A program made the translations under genes and the position numbers. From assembly GCF_001038425.2 (NCBI RefSeq), contig NZ_LDPV02000046.1:1-64000 (forward strand): a stretch of DNA of 64,000 bases. The letters are read 5' to 3'. Below, piece after piece: positions 43,693-52,115 of the stretch. The number at the start of each line of letters is the position of its first letter. The stretch's first letter is position 1. This DNA is from Ornithinibacillus contaminans. Lineage in GTDB: Bacteria > Bacillota > Bacilli > Bacillales > Amphibacillaceae. The notes beneath the pieces are model-generated. The model had not been told where the DNA came from. It saw only the letters and a program-made list of their open reading frames with translations, and did not search any database.

Positions 43693-44532
43693 GTGTGGGA
43701 GCAGCACATTATCCAAACGGAACGCGGAAACTTCGAATATTTTCATAAAGGCACTGGGGAACCGATGTGTGTGACACATTTATATAGTGAATTTAATGAG
43801 AGAGGTAACACATTTGCGTTACCGTTTACCGAGCATTATTCAGTTTTTCTGGTTAATCTGCGTGGTTGTGGTAAATCAGACATGGCAGAACAAGATGCAG
43901 ATTATAGTATGGAGGCTGCAGTAGCAGACCTTGAGGCAATAAGGGAGGCATTAGGGTTTGATAAATGGGCGTTTGCTGGTCATTCGACTGGTGGAATGCT
44001 TGCATTGAAATATGCCATCATGGCAGAAAGAAGCTTAACCAAGATTGTAGCAGGAGGATTATGTGCATCTAGTGACTATATGTACCATCCAGGGAGCATC
44101 TATTGCCGAGAAAATCCAAACAATAAGCGGATTTTAGAGATTATGAGACTATTAGATTCACCAGATACGCCGATTGAAGAGAGAAGAGCATTGGGGAAAG
44201 AGTGGTTTTTAATGTCTATCTACAATGAAAACCAATACGATCAAATTGTATCGAAGCCGAACAGTGGAAAAGTAGTTAGCGCCAGGTTAAATTATTTTTC
44301 TTATGTGGAGTTGAAAGACTATGATTTGCGACCCGCACTACCAAATGTAACATTGCCTGCATTTATTTACAGTGGTCTTCATGATGCCCAGTGCCCACAT
44401 GTTTTTTCTAAAGAAGCGGCAGATTTAATGCCAAATGCTACGATGACAACATTTGAGTGGAGTAATCATAATCCGTTTGGGGAAGAAGAAGAAAAGTTTA
44501 AGGAATTTGTTATAAAAACTTGTAGCTCCTAG
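43693..44532 (+). CDS. Alpha/beta hydrolase
   Basis: 279 residues, GTG start 43693. The nucleophile elbow is GHSTGGM (serine about residue 99); the acid is in FIYSGLHDAQCP and the histidine in SNHNPFGEEE. The fold and NLRGCGKSD segment resemble proline iminopeptidase-like hydrolases. The substrate is unknown. It ends at a bidirectional terminator. Confidence 0.8.
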   Translation: MWEQHIIQTERGNFEYFHKGTGEPMCVTHLYSEFNERGNTFALPFTEHYSVFLVNLRGCGKSDMAEQDADYSMEAAVADLEAIREALGFDKWAFAGHSTGGMLALKYAIMAERSLTKIVAGGLCASSDYMYHPGSIYCRENPNNKRILEIMRLLDSPDTPIEERRALGKEWFLMSIYNENQYDQIVSKPNSGKVVSARLNYFSYVELKDYDLRPALPNVTLPAFIYSGLHDAQCPHVFSKEAADLMPNATMTTFEWSNHNPFGEEEEKFKEFVIKTCSS

Positions 44533-44539
44533 AAAATTA

Positions 44540-44578
44540 AGAAGGATGTTCCGAAATGACTTCGAAACATCCTTTTTG
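44540..44578. terminator. Bidirectional terminator
   Basis: AAGGATGTT / AACATCCTT with a further imperfect inner stem, then TTTTG; between the hydrolase and convergent HemAT genes. Confidence 0.75.
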
Positions 44579-44591
44579 TGGAGCTTGCAGC

Positions 44592-45899
44592 TTATTCTTT
44601 TTCAATCATTTGCTTAATGTTTTCAACGGTTATTGAGATGGTTTCGGAGGATTTGGTAATTGCACTTACGACCTGTCCGATTCCCTCTAAGTCCTGTTGC
44701 ATATTCATATTACTTGTTTTTGTTTTTTCCATACTGGCATTAATTCGATTGAATGCATCTTCTGTTTGTTGCATCTGCTCACGAACCTCGGCTAGGTAAT
44801 TTTTGCTTTCATCAATGGAATCAGCACTTTTTTGTACTTGTTCATTTGTCTTATTAATTAGCTCGGTTACACTAGATACGGAATTGGCGGATTGCTCAGA
44901 GAGTTTTCGAACTTCCTCTGCTACTACGGCAAACCCTAGACCGTGCTCACCAGCTCTAGCTGCCTCAATCGATGCATTTAAAGCAAGTAAACTAGTTTGA
45001 TCGGCGATGGATTTTACAATCTGGATGATGTCTTTGATTTGGGTCGATGTCTCTTCCAGTATCTTCATTTCTTCGGTAACTTTTGTTGTACTTGCTTCCA
45101 TATTTTCCAATGAGTTGCTCATCGTTATGATTCGCTGGTTTCCTTCATCAGCGATTTCTTTTGCTGCTTCTGATAATTCAGTACCTGTTCTGGAATTCAT
45201 TGTGATGACATCAATTTGGGCAGTCATTTCTTCAAAAGAAGCAGTTGTTTCCTCGGAGACAGTTGCAAGCTCTACAGATGCTTTCTCTAATGTCGCAAAC
45301 ATATCTTCCTTCTTCTTTAATTCTGCTTCGTTTTGTCTAAGAACTTCATCATCATAGGCTTCTAACACCATTTGTTGTTCTAAATTTAGTAGTTTTTGAA
45401 TGACTTTAATTGCTGCAATCTGGTCAGCTGGATTTTTAAATTGAGTTAACACCGTTTCTAGTAGACCATAAAATATTTTTTCGAAAGAAGCGATATACCA
45501 TTTTTGTGTTAGACCAATATGAACATGGATAATTGCAATTCGTTTCCGTTGGTTTACAAATGCTTCATTCATCACACCAGAGAACATTTCAATGATATGT
45601 CTATGTAATGTTTGTTTAAGTTTATCAATAGAACTATGTTCATTAATGATATCCATTAGTAACGGATTTGTTTCGAGATTATCGTAGAACCCATCAATGA
45701 TGGAAATGATATTTTCCTCGACGTAGGGCTTTAAAGCCTGTCCGATGGCTAAATCATTTTTGGTGAAGTCTAGCATACTTAATTGTTTTTCAAGATCGGA
45801 TCCCTTTTCAACCTCCAAAACGGGATGTGTTGTTTTACTTAATGCTTCTAATGAGATTACTTGATTCTTCTTTTGCTTTGATTTTAATAGCGTTACCAT
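44592..45899 (-). CDS. Heme-based aerotaxis transducer HemAT-like
   Basis: 435 residues. The N-terminal globin-coupled sensor (about 40-180) carries the proximal histidine in [13 protein letters not shown] (H125 or H127). The C-terminal half is a chemoreceptor signalling domain whose hairpin tip is [17 protein letters not shown]. No membrane segment is present, so it is a soluble receptor that senses oxygen and signals to CheA. The architecture equals B. subtilis HemAT. GTG/ATG start at 45899 follows AAAAGGGTG. Confidence 0.9.
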   Translation of the reverse strand: MVTLLKSKQKKNQVISLEALSKTTHPVLEVEKGSDLEKQLSMLDFTKNDLAIGQALKPYVEENIISIIDGFYDNLETNPLLMDIINEHSSIDKLKQTLHRHIIEMFSGVMNEAFVNQRKRIAIIHVHIGLTQKWYIASFEKIFYGLLETVLTQFKNPADQIAAIKVIQKLLNLEQQMVLEAYDDEVLRQNEAELKKKEDMFATLEKASVELATVSEETTASFEEMTAQIDVITMNSRTGTELSEAAKEIADEGNQRIITMSNSLENMEASTTKVTEEMKILEETSTQIKDIIQIVKSIADQTSLLALNASIEAARAGEHGLGFAVVAEEVRKLSEQSANSVSSVTELINKTNEQVQKSADSIDESKNYLAEVREQMQQTEDAFNRINASMEKTKTSNMNMQQDLEGIGQVVSAITKSSETISITVENIKQMIEKE

Positions 45900-46111
45900 G
45901 AAGTCACCCTTTTCACATGATAGAATAATTGTATCCTTATTTAATCATTTAGAAAAGTACATTTTTACTGCAGTCGGAAAAAGGGGAAGTAATTGTATTT
46001 GTCTTAGCTTGTTGGATAATCAATTTTTAGTTGCTGGTCAATTCGCATATAATCATGGACACGATGAATATAGTGTTGTATAGACTTAATCGCGACTAAA
46101 ATATTGTTATT

Positions 46112-46127
46112 TTGCAAGCGCTGCCAA
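46112..46127 (+). promoter_or_regulatory. Catabolite-responsive element (cre)
   Basis: TTGCAAGCGCTGCCAA fits the CcpA consensus WTGNAANCGNWNNCW. It lies 30 bp before the glycerate kinase start, which suggests glucose repression of the kinase and permease genes. Confidence 0.7.
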
Positions 46128-46157
46128 TTTTGGCTTCGACTGGGAAAGGGGAACAGA

Positions 46158-47282
46158 ATGAAAGTTGTTGTAGCACCTGATTCGTATAAAGGGAGTATAT
46201 CATCTGTTCAAGTAGCTGAGGTAATTAGTCAGGCAGTGTACGAGGTTATTCCGAAAGCAGAAATTATTCAAATGCCTATGGCTGACGGTGGAGAGGGTAC
46301 TTTAGATGCATTACTTGGAGCTATGGGAGGAGATCGGATTCAACTTGAATGTACGGGACCACTTGGGAATAGGATCCAGACGGAGTATGGCATTGTTCAT
46401 AATAGACTAGCAATCGTGGAGTGTGCCTTGATTGCGGGACTTGTCCAGGTACCTATTAAAGAACGTAATCCAGAACATACTACATCCTTTGGAATTGGAG
46501 AAGTAATGAAGGATGCGCTGGATCGCGGATGCTCGGAGATTATAGTCGGACTTGGTGGAAGTGCGGTTAATGATGGTGGACTCGGTATGCTTATGGCCTT
46601 GGGAATGCAAGTAACTAACAAGAATGGTGCTGCGGTAGGAATGTATGGGAGAGATTTGCACGAGGTAGAAACGGTAGATTTTTCTCAGATAGATCCACGA
46701 TTAACGAATATTTCCCTAAAAGTGGCATGTGATGTAGATAATCCGCTTTGTGGTAATCGTGGTGCAACGTATGTGTATGGACCACAAAAAGGGGCTACTG
46801 TTAATCAATTAGAAAGCCTTGATAACGCTATGAGAAAATATGGTGTGCTGGTAGAAGCGGCTAGTGAAAAACGTATGATGGACTACCCTGGTGCGGGAGC
46901 TGCTGGAGGGCTCGGATTTGCTCTATTAGCTTTAGGCGCAACATTAGTATCTGGTGCAGCACTTCTTGCGGAGGCAATGGATATGGAAAAGGCGATTAGT
47001 AGTGCTGACTTGGTATTTACTGGAGAAGGGCAAAGTGATGAACAAACACTTTATGGGAAAGCACCTGGATATATAGCGGAGTTGGCGAATAAACACCAAG
47101 TACCAGTCATTTTACTTTCAGGCGGTTTAGCTGGTGAACTAGATAAATTACGGGAGCGATTTTCGGGTTGTTTTTCAATTGCGAATAAACCACTTACATT
47201 AGAAGAATGTATGGAAAAAGCTGATGAACTTCTATATGAGCAAACGAAGCAAATTATTCATTTGATTAAGTCTATGAAATAG
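46158..47282 (+). CDS. glxK: Glycerate kinase
   Basis: 374 residues from ATG 46158 (AAAGGGGAAC upstream). Family GK-1 motifs: VVAPDSYKGS, PMADGGEGTLDALL, GLGGSAVNDGGLG and the late DLVFTGEGQSDEQT. It phosphorylates glycerate to a phosphoglycerate, feeding glycolysis. It is followed by a GntP-type permease, the likely glycerate transporter, and preceded by a cre site, so the pair forms a catabolic operon. Confidence 0.92.
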   Translation: MKVVVAPDSYKGSISSVQVAEVISQAVYEVIPKAEIIQMPMADGGEGTLDALLGAMGGDRIQLECTGPLGNRIQTEYGIVHNRLAIVECALIAGLVQVPIKERNPEHTTSFGIGEVMKDALDRGCSEIIVGLGGSAVNDGGLGMLMALGMQVTNKNGAAVGMYGRDLHEVETVDFSQIDPRLTNISLKVACDVDNPLCGNRGATYVYGPQKGATVNQLESLDNAMRKYGVLVEAASEKRMMDYPGAGAAGGLGFALLALGATLVSGAALLAEAMDMEKAISSADLVFTGEGQSDEQTLYGKAPGYIAELANKHQVPVILLSGGLAGELDKLRERFSGCFSIANKPLTLEECMEKADELLYEQTKQIIHLIKSMK

Positions 47283-47300
47283 ATTTAAGGGGTGAATGTC

Positions 47301-48662
47301 GTGGAAGGTTTTGGTTTAGTTATACTAATTGTAGCTGGTGTAATTTTTATTGTTTATGCGACAGCGAAATTAAAGCTCCATCCGTTTCTTTCGTTGCTAC
47401 TAGCTGCATTTGGAATTGGAATTATTGCGGGTATTCCTTTAACAGAAGTCGTAGCGGCTGTAAATGATGGATTCGGCGGATTAATGGGTAGTATTGGATT
47501 AGTGATTGTTTTCGGTACAATCATTGGTGTTATTTTAGAAAAATCTGGTGCAGCACTCCGCATGGCGGAAGTTGTGTTACGCGTAGTCGGTGAGAAACGA
47601 CCGCAAATGGCGATGAGCTTAATCGGGGCAATTGTAAGTATTCCGGTTTTCTGTGATTCTGGGTTTGTCATCCTAGCATCGCTGAAAAAGGCGTTAGCTA
47701 AAAAAGCAAAAGTAGCGATGGCTTCAATGGCGGTTGCTTTAGCTACGGGGTTATTTGCCACCCACACGTTAGTGCCACCAACCCCTGGTCCAATTGCAGC
47801 TGCAGGGAATATTGGAGCGGAAAATTATCTGGGAACGATTATTCTAATTGGGTTAGTCATTTCTATTCCAGCGGTGCTTGTTGGTTACATTTGGGCGATG
47901 AAGGTTGGTACAAAGATAAAAATTGACGGAGAGGATACGGAAGAAAATTCCTATGATTATGATGCGATTTTAAAAGCATTTGGAGAAATGCCTTCCACTG
48001 TAAAATCTTTTGCACCAATTGTGGTTCCGATTCTCCTCATTGCATTTAGTTCGGTGATTTCCTTTGCCGGCTGGACGGGAGTGTTCTTTGACATCTTTAC
48101 CTTCCTTGGTTCGCCTGTTGTAGCATTGCTAGTAGGTGTGTTATTTGCCGGTTTATTACTACCAAAATACGATGAAGAGACGCTATCGGGATGGATCGGG
48201 ATTGGTATTAAAGAGGCAGCGCCAATTTTGCTTATTACTGGTGCTGGTGGGGCTTTTGGACGTGTGATTAGCACTACTTCCATAGCGGATTATATTCAGA
48301 GCTTTGGTGAAGGTGCATTTTTTACCGGTGCGATGTTTTTATTTATACCGTTTTTAATTGCTGCTGCTTTAAAGTCAGCACAGGGTTCTTCAACTGCTGC
48401 GCTTGTCATAACCTCGACGTTGGTTGCACCACTTCTTGTAGAACTTGGAATTGATGGTGCGCTACCACTTGCTTTAGTGGTGATGGCCATTGGATCTGGT
48501 GCGATGATTGTTTCGCATGTAAATGATAGCTACTTCTGGGTTGTGAAAGAATTCAGTGGTATGTCCGTTACCCAAGCCTATAAGGCACAAACAGCAGCCA
48601 CATTGCTGCAAGGTATTGTTGCCTTTGCAGTCACATTTTTATTATGGTTGGTGTTTGTATAA
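47301..48662 (+). CDS. GntP family permease
   Basis: 453 residues from GTG 47301 (TAAGGGG upstream). About 12 membrane segments; GntP family motifs are visible in CDSGFVILASLKKALAKKAK, THTLVPPTPGPIAAA and the C-terminal HVNDSYFWVVKEFSGMS. The family moves gluconate or related sugar acids with protons. Here it lies 18 bp after glycerate kinase, so glycerate is the likely substrate. A terminator follows at 48683. Confidence 0.9.
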   Translation: MEGFGLVILIVAGVIFIVYATAKLKLHPFLSLLLAAFGIGIIAGIPLTEVVAAVNDGFGGLMGSIGLVIVFGTIIGVILEKSGAALRMAEVVLRVVGEKRPQMAMSLIGAIVSIPVFCDSGFVILASLKKALAKKAKVAMASMAVALATGLFATHTLVPPTPGPIAAAGNIGAENYLGTIILIGLVISIPAVLVGYIWAMKVGTKIKIDGEDTEENSYDYDAILKAFGEMPSTVKSFAPIVVPILLIAFSSVISFAGWTGVFFDIFTFLGSPVVALLVGVLFAGLLLPKYDEETLSGWIGIGIKEAAPILLITGAGGAFGRVISTTSIADYIQSFGEGAFFTGAMFLFIPFLIAAALKSAQGSSTAALVITSTLVAPLLVELGIDGALPLALVVMAIGSGAMIVSHVNDSYFWVVKEFSGMSVTQAYKAQTAATLLQGIVAFAVTFLLWLVFV

Positions 48663-48682
48663 TTGGCATTTGGAATGGGAAC

Positions 48683-48716
48683 AGCCACCGGGACGGAGGG
48701 TCTCGGTGGCTATTTT
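48683..48716 (+). terminator. Terminator of glxK-gntP operon
   Basis: AGCCACCG (48683-48690) / CGGTGGCT (48704-48711), then ATTTTC. Confidence 0.8.
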
Positions 48717-48760
48717 CGTTGAAAGGATTGGAATTATCTGCTGAGCTTCTGCTGCAATTT

Positions 48761-48870
48761 TGGATTATCAATAGAACTCTTAGAATATCAGCACGAATCT
48801 GGGAACGTCAGTAGTAATCCCAAATTATCAGTCGGTATCTCAAATTAACAGCAATTATCTCAAATCAGCC
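48761..48870. repeat. Degenerate 20-bp tandem repeat
   Basis: Five phase-locked 20-bp units run from 48761 to 48860 with consensus CAAATTATCAGCANNAATCT; a sixth, weaker copy follows. The unit is not palindromic. The function is unknown; the region is non-coding. Confidence 0.7.
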
Positions 48871-48892
48871 GTCACTAAGAACGCATGCTTCG

Positions 48893-49090
48893 TCATTGCG
48901 TGCTTGGACGATTTATATTTCGCTTGTTTTTCCATACGCGATCTTTATTAGAGGTCTCAGGAAAATGTTCCCCTGCATGTAATTCAATTTGTTGTGGATC
49001 CTTTACACTACTTCCAGTTTCACCAATTTCAATATAAATCCCATTATTGGGCGCTTTTTCCCCTGGTCGAAATTGACTAATTTCACCCAT
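48893..49090 (-). CDS. yjzC: YjzC family protein
   Basis: 65 residues from ATG 49090 (AAAAGGAGTG upstream). The sequence contains FRPGEKAPNNGIYIEIGETG and the DPQQIELHAGEHFPETSNKDRVWK pattern (split here), which match the small conserved YjzC family of Bacillus. It has many charged residues and no membrane segment. Function unknown. Confidence 0.8.
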   Translation of the reverse strand: MGEISQFRPGEKAPNNGIYIEIGETGSSVKDPQQIELHAGEHFPETSNKDRVWKNKRNINRPSTQ

Positions 49091-49156
49091 ACTTTTCACT
49101 CCTTTTCTGCATCTTTTTGTAGTATGAGTCATTACGAAATTTTTTATTAATCAAAT

Positions 49157-49185
49157 TCGACAAAATTCGGGTGGTGACAGGCACC
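49157..49185. repeat. REP-like repeat, single arm (copy 4)
   Basis: TCGACAAAATTCGGGTGGTG continuing to GACAGGCACC; no partner arm, but a second partial GGGTGGTGACA occurs at about 49199-49209. Confidence 0.8.
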
Positions 49186-49277
49186 TCATTTTTAAATAGG
49201 GTGGTGACAATGGTTCATTTTTTTGGTATATATGATATGTAGGTTTGTAATTTTAATTTTTGAGGGAGGTTTATTGG

Positions 49278-49319
49278 ATGCAATCTGTCAGACTACGTTT
49301 CTTTGCTTTGAACAACTAA
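49278..49319 (+). CDS. Leader peptide 1 of mef-like gene (ErmD-like)
   Basis: 13-codon ORF encoding MQSVRLRFFALNN, with GGGAGG eight bases before ATG 49278. The ErmD leader peptide known from Bacillus (MTHSMRLRFPTLNQ) shares RLRF and L-N spacing. RLR is an arginine-X-arginine macrolide arrest motif. The stop is followed by CTTTGAACA / TGTTCAAAG pairing (49305-49313 with 49329-49337), which overlaps the peptide's last codons. Confidence 0.85.
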   Translation: MQSVRLRFFALNN

Positions 49320-49440
49320 TTAAATATGTTCAAAGGCTCTGTTTGTGGATACAGAGTAAATGGGATAGGTCTGTCATTTTTTATAAATTCATCCAATAGA
49401 CAGGTTTTAGGTTATAACTGTATTTTTTAGGTGTAAACTT

Positions 49441-49461
49441 ATGAAAACACGCGTTAAATAA
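49441..49461 (+). CDS. Leader peptide 2 of mef-like gene (MKTRVK)
   Basis: Six-codon ORF MKTRVK with AGGTG nine bases upstream. RVK and KTR both fit the +X+ arrest pattern (compare MRLK in the mef leader). Its stop codon TAA (49459-49461) overlaps the left arm of the attenuator terminator, so a ribosome stalled here would prevent that hairpin. Confidence 0.6.
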   Translation: MKTRVK

Positions 49462-49507
49462 ATCCCTTTTACTCGTAATCGCAGGTAGTGTGCCTGGGGT
49501 TTTTTTG
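49460..49507 (+). terminator. Attenuator terminator before mef-like gene
   Basis: AAATCCC (49460-49466) pairs with GGGGTTT (one U-G), with inner AGG/CCT (about 49483-49495) and a T7 tail (49500-49506). It lies between the leader ORFs and the efflux gene. Confidence 0.7.
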
Positions 49508-49575
49508 CTTTTAAAAAGATTATGTTGCGAATTAAATGACGAGAATAACATTAAAAATGAATAGGACGTGTAGAA

Positions 49576-50829
49576 ATGAGTAAGGCGAGTGAAAATATAA
49601 TGGAACATTGGAAACGGAATAGTATCCTCTTTCTTGGAAGTCAGATGATATCACTATTCGGTTCAGCACTGGTTCAATATGCCATCATGTGGTATGTCGT
49701 ACTGAATACGCAATCTGGAATGATGATGACGGTGTACATCCTTTGTGGGTTTATCCCAACGTTCATTTTGTCACCTTTTGCGGGAGTGTGGGCAGATCGT
49801 TTTAATCGAAAGAAGTTAATCATTATTTCGGATGCATCCATTGCAACGGTAACGCTAATTTTAGCAATAGTATTTTTAATGGGCTATGATGAATTATGGC
49901 TAATGTTTGTGGTGGCTGCAGTTCGCGCGCTAGGTACAGGTGTACAAACGCCAGCTGTAAGTGCCATCCTGCCTCAATTTGTACCAGAGGATAAGCTGAC
50001 AAAAATAAATGGGGCTAATGGTAGTATCCAAGCACTAGTTATGCTGCTAGCTCCTATGGCAAGTGGTGCGTTACTTGGGCTGTCTTCTATTGAGATAATC
50101 TTTTTTATTGATGTGATTACAGCGGCTATTGCCATCTTGATATTCTTATTATTCTTGCACATTCCATCTCATGCAAAAGCTGAGGATAAGCAACCTGTCA
50201 ACTATTTCCATGATTTGAAGCAAGGCTATTTATATATTAAGAATCAAGACTTTTTAAAGAAATTCTTCGTCTTCTTTGCATTGTTCTTCGTATTTGCTGC
50301 GGCTCCATCATTTTTAACACCGCTGCAAGTAACACGTAGTTTTGGAGAAGATGTTTGGCGATTGACTGCCATTGAAGTTGCGTTTTCAATTGGAATGATG
50401 ATTGGTGGAGTAGTAATAGCTTCTTGGGGTGGGTTTAAAAATAAAATCCATACAATGGCCTTAGCTACGTTTATCTTTAGTATTCTGACGATCGGTCTAG
50501 GTATTATACCGAATTTCGTTATCTATTTAATCTTGATGGGGGTAATCGGTGTTGCGATGCCATTATTTAGCACACCATCTACAACATTATTACAGGAAAA
50601 AATTGATCCGGATTATCTAGGTAGAGTATTCGGGGTTGTTGGAATGATTTCAACTTCCATGATGCCACTAGGGATGTTGCTATTCGGACCAATTGCCGAT
50701 ATCATTGCAATTGAATGGATACTAGTTGCAAGTGGAATCGTGATGTTTTTTGCAGGATTTTTCTTACTAGGAAGTAAATCGTTATTCGAAGCAGGTAAGC
50801 CAAAATTAGAAGAGAAAAATGAAGCTTAA
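49576..50829 (+). CDS. MFS efflux transporter, Mef-like
   Basis: 417 residues with twelve membrane helices. The N-terminus SILFLGSQMISLFGSALVQY and FAGVWADRFNRKKLIIISDA (motif A), and late QEKIDPDYLGRVF, resemble the Mef(A)-type macrolide efflux subfamily. It would export a drug using the proton gradient. Start ATG 49576 has a weak AGGA site; a second in-frame ATG lies at 49600. The upstream leader with +X+ peptides and terminator indicates macrolide-inducible expression. Confidence 0.85.
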   Translation: MSKASENIMEHWKRNSILFLGSQMISLFGSALVQYAIMWYVVLNTQSGMMMTVYILCGFIPTFILSPFAGVWADRFNRKKLIIISDASIATVTLILAIVFLMGYDELWLMFVVAAVRALGTGVQTPAVSAILPQFVPEDKLTKINGANGSIQALVMLLAPMASGALLGLSSIEIIFFIDVITAAIAILIFLLFLHIPSHAKAEDKQPVNYFHDLKQGYLYIKNQDFLKKFFVFFALFFVFAAAPSFLTPLQVTRSFGEDVWRLTAIEVAFSIGMMIGGVVIASWGGFKNKIHTMALATFIFSILTIGLGIIPNFVIYLILMGVIGVAMPLFSTPSTTLLQEKIDPDYLGRVFGVVGMISTSMMPLGMLLFGPIADIIAIEWILVASGIVMFFAGFFLLGSKSLFEAGKPKLEEKNEA

Positions 50830-50841
50830 TGATAATGAATG

Positions 50842-50878
50842 AAAAGGTGCATTTTTTTAGAGATGCACCTTTTTATTT
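50842..50878. terminator. Terminator after mef-like gene
   Basis: AAAAGGTGCAT / ATGCACCTTTT stem, then TATTTTTT. Confidence 0.85.
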
Positions 50879-50980
50879 TTTAGGCTCTGTTAAAGAACAA
50901 TGTTGATATTTGATAACTATTCACAAACTTGCTACAATAAATGAGAACAAACATTCGTAAACTTTCGAGAGGTTACAAAA

Positions 50981-51397
50981 GTGAGCAAAGCGTTTAGCAA
51001 CTTGTTAAAGTATATCGACAAATTACCGCATACAAAAAAAGAACTAGTCTATCAATGGGTTAAACGCTATAAAACCGAAAGTCGATGCCTTGATTGGTTC
51101 TAAACTGTCTAATGAAAATGTGCTTGTAACCGATGCTTGGACAGCCTACAAAACCTATGCAAAAGAAAAGGGTTTAGAACTTTATCGGATTAAATCAGAC
51201 GATGGCAGACACGTTATTAAGGGCTTGTATCACATTCAAAATGTCAACGGTCTCCATTCTCGTTTGAAACAATGGATTGACCGCTTTAAAGGCTGGCTAC
51301 GACTAAACACCATATAAAGGAATTTCTATTAAACTCATTTGTATTTGAAATGACGGACACATATGACAGTCTAAGACTATCAAAATTTAATGTGTAA
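50981..51397 (+). pseudogene. IS1595-family transposase remnant
   Basis: Three pieces in different frames: an N-terminal piece (from GTG 50981, SKAFSNLLKYIDKLPHTKKE), a central deletion, and a C-terminal piece from about 51078 (ALIGSKLSNENVLVTDAWTAY, then HVIKGLYHIQNVNGLHSRLK, typical of the IS1595 DDE domain). A further frameshift near 51295 leads into HHIKEFLLNSF and a stop at 51395-51397. It cannot be functional. Confidence 0.75.
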
Positions 51398-51447
51398 TTC
51401 TTATTAAATTAACGATGTAAATTACTTTAAGGGTGGGGAAAAGGTAT

Positions 51448-51930
51448 ATGGACTATTATCTCGTAATATTTTTTTGTTTTGCTATTACACTTCATAATAT
51501 CGAAGAAGCAATTTGGTTGCCTAAATGGTCACAGCAATCTTCAAGGTTTCACGAGCCAGTTACTTCAAGTGAATTCCATTTTGCTGTTATTTTTATAACT
51601 ATTCTGGCTTATTTATCTGCATTTAGTTTTTTATATATGCCAGAATCTGATTTTACGAAATGGATTTTTATTGGATTTTTAGGCTCAATGATTTTTAATG
51701 CTATTTTTCCTCACCTTATTGCGACCGTTTTGATGAAAAAGTATGCACCTGGACTTCTCACTGGTTTATTACTTAACCTTCCAATAAATTCATTAGTTAT
51801 CTATCAAATGTTTTCAAAGAATTTAATTATTTGGCAAGAGTTAGTCATATCAACATTTGTAGTAGGAATTATTTTATTAACACTTATACCTTTTTTGTTT
51901 AAAATTGGTGGAAAAATAACACCTTCTTAA
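51448..51930 (+). CDS. HXXEE domain membrane protein (passenger)
   Basis: 160 residues from ATG 51448. The HXXEE signature is HNIEEAIWLP (H-N-I-E-E). Four or five membrane helices. Function unknown. It lies inside the IS ends, where IS1595-type elements often carry passenger genes. A hairpin GGAAACC / GGTTTCC (51973-51996) follows. Confidence 0.7.
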   Translation: MDYYLVIFFCFAITLHNIEEAIWLPKWSQQSSRFHEPVTSSEFHFAVIFITILAYLSAFSFLYMPESDFTKWIFIGFLGSMIFNAIFPHLIATVLMKKYAPGLLTGLLLNLPINSLVIYQMFSKNLIIWQELVISTFVVGIILLTLIPFLFKIGGKITPS

Positions 51931-51972
51931 TATGTTGATTGAGGACATAATATTTATTGAATTAGGAAAAAA

Positions 51973-51996
51973 GGAAACCGTCTACAATTGGTTTCC
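51973..51996 (+). terminator. Hairpin after HXXEE gene
   Basis: GGAAACC / GGTTTCC perfect 7-bp stem inside the IS element; short T tail. Confidence 0.5.
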
Positions 51997-52060
51997 CCTA
52001 AATTTTGTTGAAATTATCAACATTAACGTATAACAGAACCTATTTTTAAAATAAAAACCC

Positions 52061-52091
52061 TTGACCTTTACGTTGCGTAAAGGTTTACGAT
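52061..52091 (+). promoter_or_regulatory. MerR-type promoter
   Basis: TTGACC (52061-52066), a 19-bp spacer and TACGAT (52086-52091); the spacer carries the perfect dyad CCTTTACG-TTG-CGTAAAGG (52065-52083). The over-long spacer with dyad is the hallmark of MerR-activated promoters. Confidence 0.8.
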
Positions 52092-52115
52092 AAGAATGTC
52101 AGGAGGGTGAGACAT

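Larger units (their letters stand above)
50883..52040 (+). mobile_element. IS1595-type element remnant with passenger gene
   Basis: The left end begins GGCTCTGTTAAAGAAC.AATGTTGATA and the right end, inverted, begins GGTTCTGTTATACGTT.AATGTTGATA, so the termini are inverted repeats. Flanks TATTTTTTA and TATTTTTA suggest an 8-bp target duplication with one T difference. Inside are a broken IS1595 transposase and an intact HXXEE gene. The element is not autonomous. Confidence 0.7.

Noticed and set aside
45898-46083. Plus-strand 61-codon ORF upstream of glycerate kinase
   Set aside because: It overlaps the HemAT start and promoter region, has no site and no family pattern.
47354-48490. Minus-strand ORFs under the GntP permease
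   Set aside because: They are antisense shadows of a strongly coding membrane protein gene with no ribosome binding sites.
48761-48870. CRISPR array
   Set aside because: Units of 20 bp follow each other without unique spacers, and no cas genes occur.
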